The notes below the pieces were generated by a model. The model did not search any database. It had not been told where the DNA came from and was given only the letters and a program-made list of their open reading frames with translations. DNA of 64,000 bases from Phlebopus portentosus (taxonomy: Eukaryota; Basidiomycota; Agaricomycetes; Boletales; Boletinellaceae), in assembly GCA_037892935.1 (NCBI GenBank), contig JAYXKI010000014.1:1096001-1160000 (forward strand). The letters run 5' to 3'. Made by a program: the position numbers and the translations under genes. This document shows, piece by piece, positions 59,692 to 64,000 of this stretch; position 1 is the first letter of the stretch, and each line of letters begins with the position of its first letter.

Positions 59692-61793
59692 ATGTCCTCA
59701 GTGACTTTGAACGGGCTTTCGTCCTCGGCAACTAAACCTATCAGTGTCGTTCCTGTGACCAAAGTCGATATTGAGCATGTTGCTGTTCAAGATGATCCAC
59801 GCGAATGGTCCCATACGCGAAAGGTTCGTCAGTCTTGCCTTCACTCAAAGCAAAACCGTCTCATATCTTCTGGAAAGATGTCTATACTCGTAATTGTGTC
59901 ATTCTCAGCAATCATCGCGACCTTGGCGTCGAATATCTACTCGCGTGAGTCAACAACAGCATGTTTTTTTTTTCTATACTGGAACTAGAACTGTCCAATC
60001 CAAAGCGGCTTTAAGCCAAATAAAGGCCGATCTCCACGCATCAGATACAGAGATAGCGACTAGTCTTTCAACATTCATCATAGTCCAAGGCGTTACACCT
60101 TTATTTTGGAGTTCTGTATCTGAGCTCAAGGGAAGAAAAGTGCGTAAACAATCTACCGCCAAATGTGTTCTCATAGCTTATAAGTCTATCGGTGTCTAGA
60201 TTGTCTATATTACGTCAGAGATCGTGAGTGCACGTGTCGTAAAAGCCGCACTGCCTTCAGCCTAACAGTGAAGTAGATATGCATCATTGGATGTCTGCTT
60301 GTGGGGACGGCGAGGAGTATTGCAGTCCTTATCATCATGCGCTGCCTTCAGGCATTTGGGTAAGCGTTGAAGAAGTCAGAATTTCTCCACAAGGTCTTAT
60401 AACCAAAACGTCATAGCTCTTCTTCGGTCTTTAGTGTTGGCGCTGGAACGCTAGCGGACATTTATGAACCACACGAGCGCGGCACGATGATGGGTATCTA
60501 TTACGCTGCACCGCTACTTGGACCCTCATTGGGTCCAATTATTGGTGGTGCGCTTACGGACACGTGGAATTGGCGTGCGACATTTTACTTTCTTGCCGCC
60601 TTCTGTGTTGTCTCTTTGTGCAGCTTTTTCTTGTTCAAAGACACATTCCGACGAGAGCGAAGCCTCGCTTTCCAGGCGGCACTCTCCAGAACAAAGGGTC
60701 AGTCCGAGAAGAAGGAGAGAACGAGGGTGACCCCCCCTGTTTCTCAACGAACAAGTGTCGATGCGGACGAGAAAACTTTGAGAGGCGAGCCGACAAGCCT
60801 GACAGAGAATGACGTTGAAGCACAAGGTATCGAAAAACCGACCGCTCCAGTTGTACCAAGCATCCGAGATGTGAAGTTGTCTATACGAGATATCAATCCC
60901 TTAGCGCCGTTACCCCAGGTTCTCAGGATCAGGACCAATTTTATTATCCTCTTCGCCTCGGGTATGTTCATTTAACGACTCTTCTTTCAATACTAACATA
61001 CTGCTGGCGCGCTTTGCCCAGGTATCCTTTTTGCTTTCAGCTATTCAATCCTTTATACATGCTCTCGGACGTTCTCGGATAAATACGGATATGATGCGCT
61101 GAAAGTTGGCCTCGTCCTTTTGTCATTCGGGATCGGTAGGTTTCGTAGACTCATTCGTTATATGTCATCTCACGCGAACTCAACAGGCAGCGTGGCCGGG
61201 AGTATCCTAGGAGGGCGATGGTCAGACTATATGCTCCGCCGACTCAAGGCGAAGAACAATGGCAAGAGCAATCCCGAGGTAAGTCGAAAATATTACACTC
61301 CGAGCGAAGCTGACAAAATATGTGTATCTGCATAGATGAGGCTACAAAGTACCAAATGGGCAATGCTTATTCTTCCATTGTCAAGCGCAGCGTATGGCTG
61401 GCTGTGCCAGAAGAAAGTACACGTCGCTGCGGTATGCGTCGCTCTTTTCTTTGCTGGATTCTTGTCCATGTACGTTTCAAACTTCCCACCTTCTAATCGC
61501 TCACTGACACTGTGCTTAGTTGGGTGTATTCGTCCACCCTTGCCTATATCGTCGATGCTAATACGGGTCGGTCAACAACAGCTGTGGCGTGCAACAGCTG
61601 CTTCCGCGGAACATCTGCGTTTATTGCAGCCGAGCTGGCCGTGCCTCTTCAGAACTCAATTGGTGACGGTGGACTATACACTGTGTGGGCAGGCCTACTG
61701 ATTATTGTCGGCTTGCTGACCATGCTTTTAATATGGAAGGGAAGAGGATGGAGAGAATATGATTCGCTCAAGAACAGCGAGAAGTCGGGTTAG
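59692..61793 (+). CDS. MFS drug:H+ antiporter, DHA1-like exporter
   Basis: A 12-helix major facilitator, probably plasma membrane, exporting small molecules by proton antiport. After a cytosolic N-terminus ending DDPREWSHTRK come helix 1 (ILVIVSFSAIIATLASNIYS), the motif NIYSPALSQIKADL (rebuilt over an intron from GTGAGT to CCAAAG), SLSTFIIVQGVTPLFWSSVS and the motif-A-like SELKGRK. Helices 4-6 include motif C, APLLGPSLGPIIGGALTDTW, characteristic of antiporters. The central loop (60.65-60.9 kb) is long and charged (TENDVEAQG region). The second half has SILYTCSRTFSDKYGYDALK, GSILGGRWSDYMLRR and GLLIIVGLLTMLLIWKGRGW near the C-terminus. About eight exons. The start MSSVTLNGLSSSATKP is chosen as a short typical N-terminus; Met 59538 is in frame upstream. 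Substrate unknown. Confidence 0.88.
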
Positions 61794-62128
61794 ATTTTGA
61801 TGCTAGAAGTACACGTATATGATACCCACATGCTAGAGATCGTCAGCTGTTGTTTCTGCTGCGCAGGTCTCGTTTTCTTCTTTCAAACTTCTTCTATTCG
61901 CTTTCCCCAGGTTTTGTATTTTACTGTCTGATTCGCCATCCACTTCCATTGCGTTCTCTGTACTTGCCCTTAGAATTGCCATAGACAATAGATATAGATT
62001 CGCATGCGCACTATGGTTACTTGTACCGCTAGAACTCACAAACTTGTATTCGTTTCGTAGACAGACTCCACAAGATGCTGCATTTTGAACTATTGCGATT
62101 ACGGCTCCCTTAATTCTACGATGCCTGT
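61794..62128. other. Convergent intergenic region MFS / UREG
   Basis: 335 bp between two convergent stop codons; presumed overlapping or adjacent 3' ends. A minus-strand frame entering it from 62186 is out of frame with UREG and treated as chance. Confidence 0.45.
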
Positions 62129-63262
62129 TTAGACTCGTTCGTCCTCGACTGGGCCCTCCTTCCCGGGACTGCCCGCTGTTCTCCAAGCGCCAAGAACGAG
62201 TTGAGCCACGTCTTCTACCCCAAAACCGTCTTTTACTGAAGTGAACAATGTTGGTCCGTCTCCTCGCATAGTTCCCGAATCACGTTCCATGACTTCCAGA
62301 GAAGCTCCAACCAAAGGTGCGAGGTCAATCTTGTAAATGATCGTGAATACGCCGCACAGAATAAGAAACAAAGAGTGCACCTTGTTGATTACCAGAAGAT
62401 CAGATTGAGAAACACCAGGTCCGCCTTTTCGAGGTATTTTGTCGCCTCCCTGCAATCAAGCAATTAGCTCAGCTCAAAGATGAAAACTGTCTCCAATGAT
62501 TGGACACTGACCGATACATCAATGACATAAATGATGTAATCCGCAAGTTCGCGAGAATAATTTGCCGCCAGGTTATCGCCTCCACTCTCAACGAAAAGAA
62601 TTTGACAGCCAAATTTTGCCTGGAGGGTTTCAAGTGCGCCTAGATTCGCAGATATATCTTCACGGATTGCTGCATGAGGACAGCCACCCGTCTCTATTGC
62701 AAGAATGCGTTCGGCTGGAAGGGCTTTGTTTCGGATGAGGAACTCCTGATCTTCGCGAGTGAAGATGTCGTTCGTCACAGTTGCTATGGCAGAAGAGTGA
62801 GACACGAAAAAGTAGGCAGGCGAATCTCCTGTTCACCAATGTTGAACTCTTTCCGGAGGCGCCGGCACAATGCGAGGGTAAGTGCTGTCTTTCCTGAACC
62901 CACAGGACTGTATATATGCGCATAGTTTAAACAAAATGATTTCGTCATTATTCGGAAGTTGGGACAGACCCTCCAATTCCGACCGTAAAACCTCTTTCTT
63001 CGAAGTTCCGCGATATGAGATCTGGCATGTCTCGCTCCGAATATTTTCCTTCGGACAGAGTACGAACTCAGCCTGCATGCTTCTGCCTAAAATATGCATA
63101 ACACTCACCTGCATGTTCAAGATGCTCATGCGTATGCCCATGCTCTCCGCCATGATCGTGCGTATGAGTGGGACCTCCGTGTTCATGGGAATGAGGGGTA
63201 ATGGCTTGCGCCGCTGCAATCCCGGAGAGATTATTTATAAATTGCACAGTTCCGCTTGTCAT
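62129..63262 (-). CDS. UREG: Urease accessory GTPase UreG
   Basis: UreG is the SIMIBI-class GTPase that delivers nickel to apo-urease with UreD and UreF. The start [12 protein letters not shown] (63262) leads into a His/Gly-rich metal-binding segment ([26 protein letters not shown]). Core motifs in order: FTVGIGG joined over a small intron to [14 protein letters not shown] (P-loop); [30 protein letters not shown] (switch); [42 protein letters not shown] (NKxD). The C-terminus is [21 protein letters not shown], with stop at 62129-62131. About seven exons. All GTP-binding motifs are intact, so it should be functional. Urease itself and other accessory genes are not in this window, which is normal for fungi. 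Confidence 0.95.
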
Positions 63263-63587
63263 GATAATATTTCCGAGATTATCAATAATTAAAAGCAAGT
63301 TTAGTGATGGATGTTGAGGTGAGAGATGAGATATGCTGATAAAATACAACCCCAGACGACTCGGCCATATGTATGATCATTGATTGCGGGGAACAAATAC
63401 ATTCAAACTCATTTTCCGATTAGAAGCGCATACCCGACCCTGATCTTAGTCATCTTCACTTCCAAAAAATAATTTCAATAAATCCTTCCTCTCATGAGTC
63501 ATAGTCAACACTTAGGCATCGAACAATACCAGATGCACAAGATTTATATGGGATGACTGAATACCAATCGACGACCAATTTCTCTTC
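63263..63587. other. Intergenic region UREG / ICMT-like
   Basis: 325 bp between the UREG start and the stop of the methyltransferase gene; it contains the UREG promoter. No distinct motif was recognised. Confidence 0.4.
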
Positions 63588-64000
63588 CTACCAAAGCCCC
63601 GGTATGACTCGGTACGTAACTTTTTTCTTGTATTCGAGATACTCTGGTCCTATCGTGGGATCGGACTCGATCAGCTCCTCCTGAAATATGTGTCAAATCA
63701 TAAGAGCAAGGATGTCGAAAGGCACTGACCTCTATTGGAATTTTGACTACGAACGCAATGACGCAGATGCCGAGGGCGTAAAGTGGTATGGAATTCCAGG
63801 ATATTACTGCGAAGACAAGTTCCTGCATAAAAGCAATACTGACAAGTAGATGCGTTGGTAAGTGTCATTCACTGCGAGTCGCGAGTGTCAAACATACAAA
63901 GCTAGAGGGTGTCGAACAACTCCATAAGGACCATCAGATGCAAGCTTCGGCCTTTCTCTCACCTATCGGAAAGGTAAGTTGGAACCTCAGAGGCTGTCAA
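63588..64000 (-). CDS. ICMT-type protein-S-isoprenylcysteine methyltransferase, 3' part
   Basis: Partial: the gene runs off the right edge and only C-terminal exons are visible. Reading leftwards, RERPKLASDGPYGVVRHPLAL matches the cofactor-binding region (DGPY..VRHP) of ICMT/PEMT membrane methyltransferases. Next comes a membrane helix pair (ELVFAVISWNSIPLYALGIC), then, after an intron, the family's C-terminal signature EEELIESDPTIGPEYLEY and KKKVTYRVIPGLW, stop at 63588-63590. Such enzymes carboxyl-methylate prenylated cysteines (for example on Ras or fungal pheromones) in the endoplasmic reticulum. Fungi also have diverged ICMT-like paralogues, so identity with Ste14 is not claimed. Confidence 0.82.

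Noticed and set aside
59940..60012. Apparent frame break in the first helix of the MFS exporter
   Set aside because: Using the CCAAAG acceptor instead of CTAG gives the family motif NIYSPALSQIKADL in frame.
47000..63000. P450, exporter and regulators as a secondary-metabolite cluster
   Set aside because: No core synthase is present and most intervening genes are housekeeping (RRP6, UREG, DUF4203), so clustering is not supported.

Overview
The window reads as a gene-dense stretch of a filamentous basidiomycete (probably Agaricomycete) nuclear genome. Nearly every recognisable gene is cut by short GT...AG introns (about 45-140 nt), genes lie on both strands with short intergenic gaps, and the families fit: a fungal R-type lectin, a Zn(II)2Cys6 regulator, a microsomal P450 with several introns, a seven-helix-like orphan membrane protein, a DUF4203 protein, a TALE homeobox gene and a Cdc11/Nud1 septation scaffold. 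No bacterial operon, CRISPR array or rRNA was seen. Gene ends are given as CDS limits that include introns; exons were joined by eye from splice signals and reading frame.

Left part (1-13 kb): a DUG2 glutathione-degradation gene (minus) diverges from an RPAP3-like TPR co-chaperone (plus). A DUF202 membrane protein and a poorly resolved locus follow, then a small five-exon ricin-B-type lectin gene with a TATA box. Next comes a repeat island: a 92-bp tandem duplication abutting a 605-bp element with long terminal inverted repeats and a TA target-site signature. A single-exon Ser/Arg-rich orphan gene (minus) closes this part.

Middle (13-47 kb): a Zn2Cys6 transcription factor (minus), a degenerate intron-containing tRNA-Ile-like sequence, the 5.5-kb CDC11/NUD1 scaffold gene (plus; its N-terminus appears broken by one base) and a TALE homeobox regulator (minus). 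Two long stretches without recognisable genes (27.0-32.9 kb and 36.2-47.2 kb) flank the homeobox gene. The second is unusually long for this type of genome and holds only unassigned open frames and low-complexity DNA.

Right part (47-64 kb): a dense run of genes. These are a cytochrome P450 (minus) with an altered heme loop and an unusually long repeat-bearing intron, an orphan multi-span membrane protein (minus), a DUF4203 membrane protein (minus), the nuclear exosome nuclease RRP6 (plus), a DHA1-type MFS exporter (plus), the urease GTPase UREG (minus), and the 3' end of an ICMT-type methyltransferase (minus) running off the right edge. The genes are mostly unrelated housekeeping and accessory functions. 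I see no coherent biosynthetic cluster, although P450, exporter and Zn2Cys6 genes are all present within about 45 kb. I found no convincing undescribed multi-gene system.
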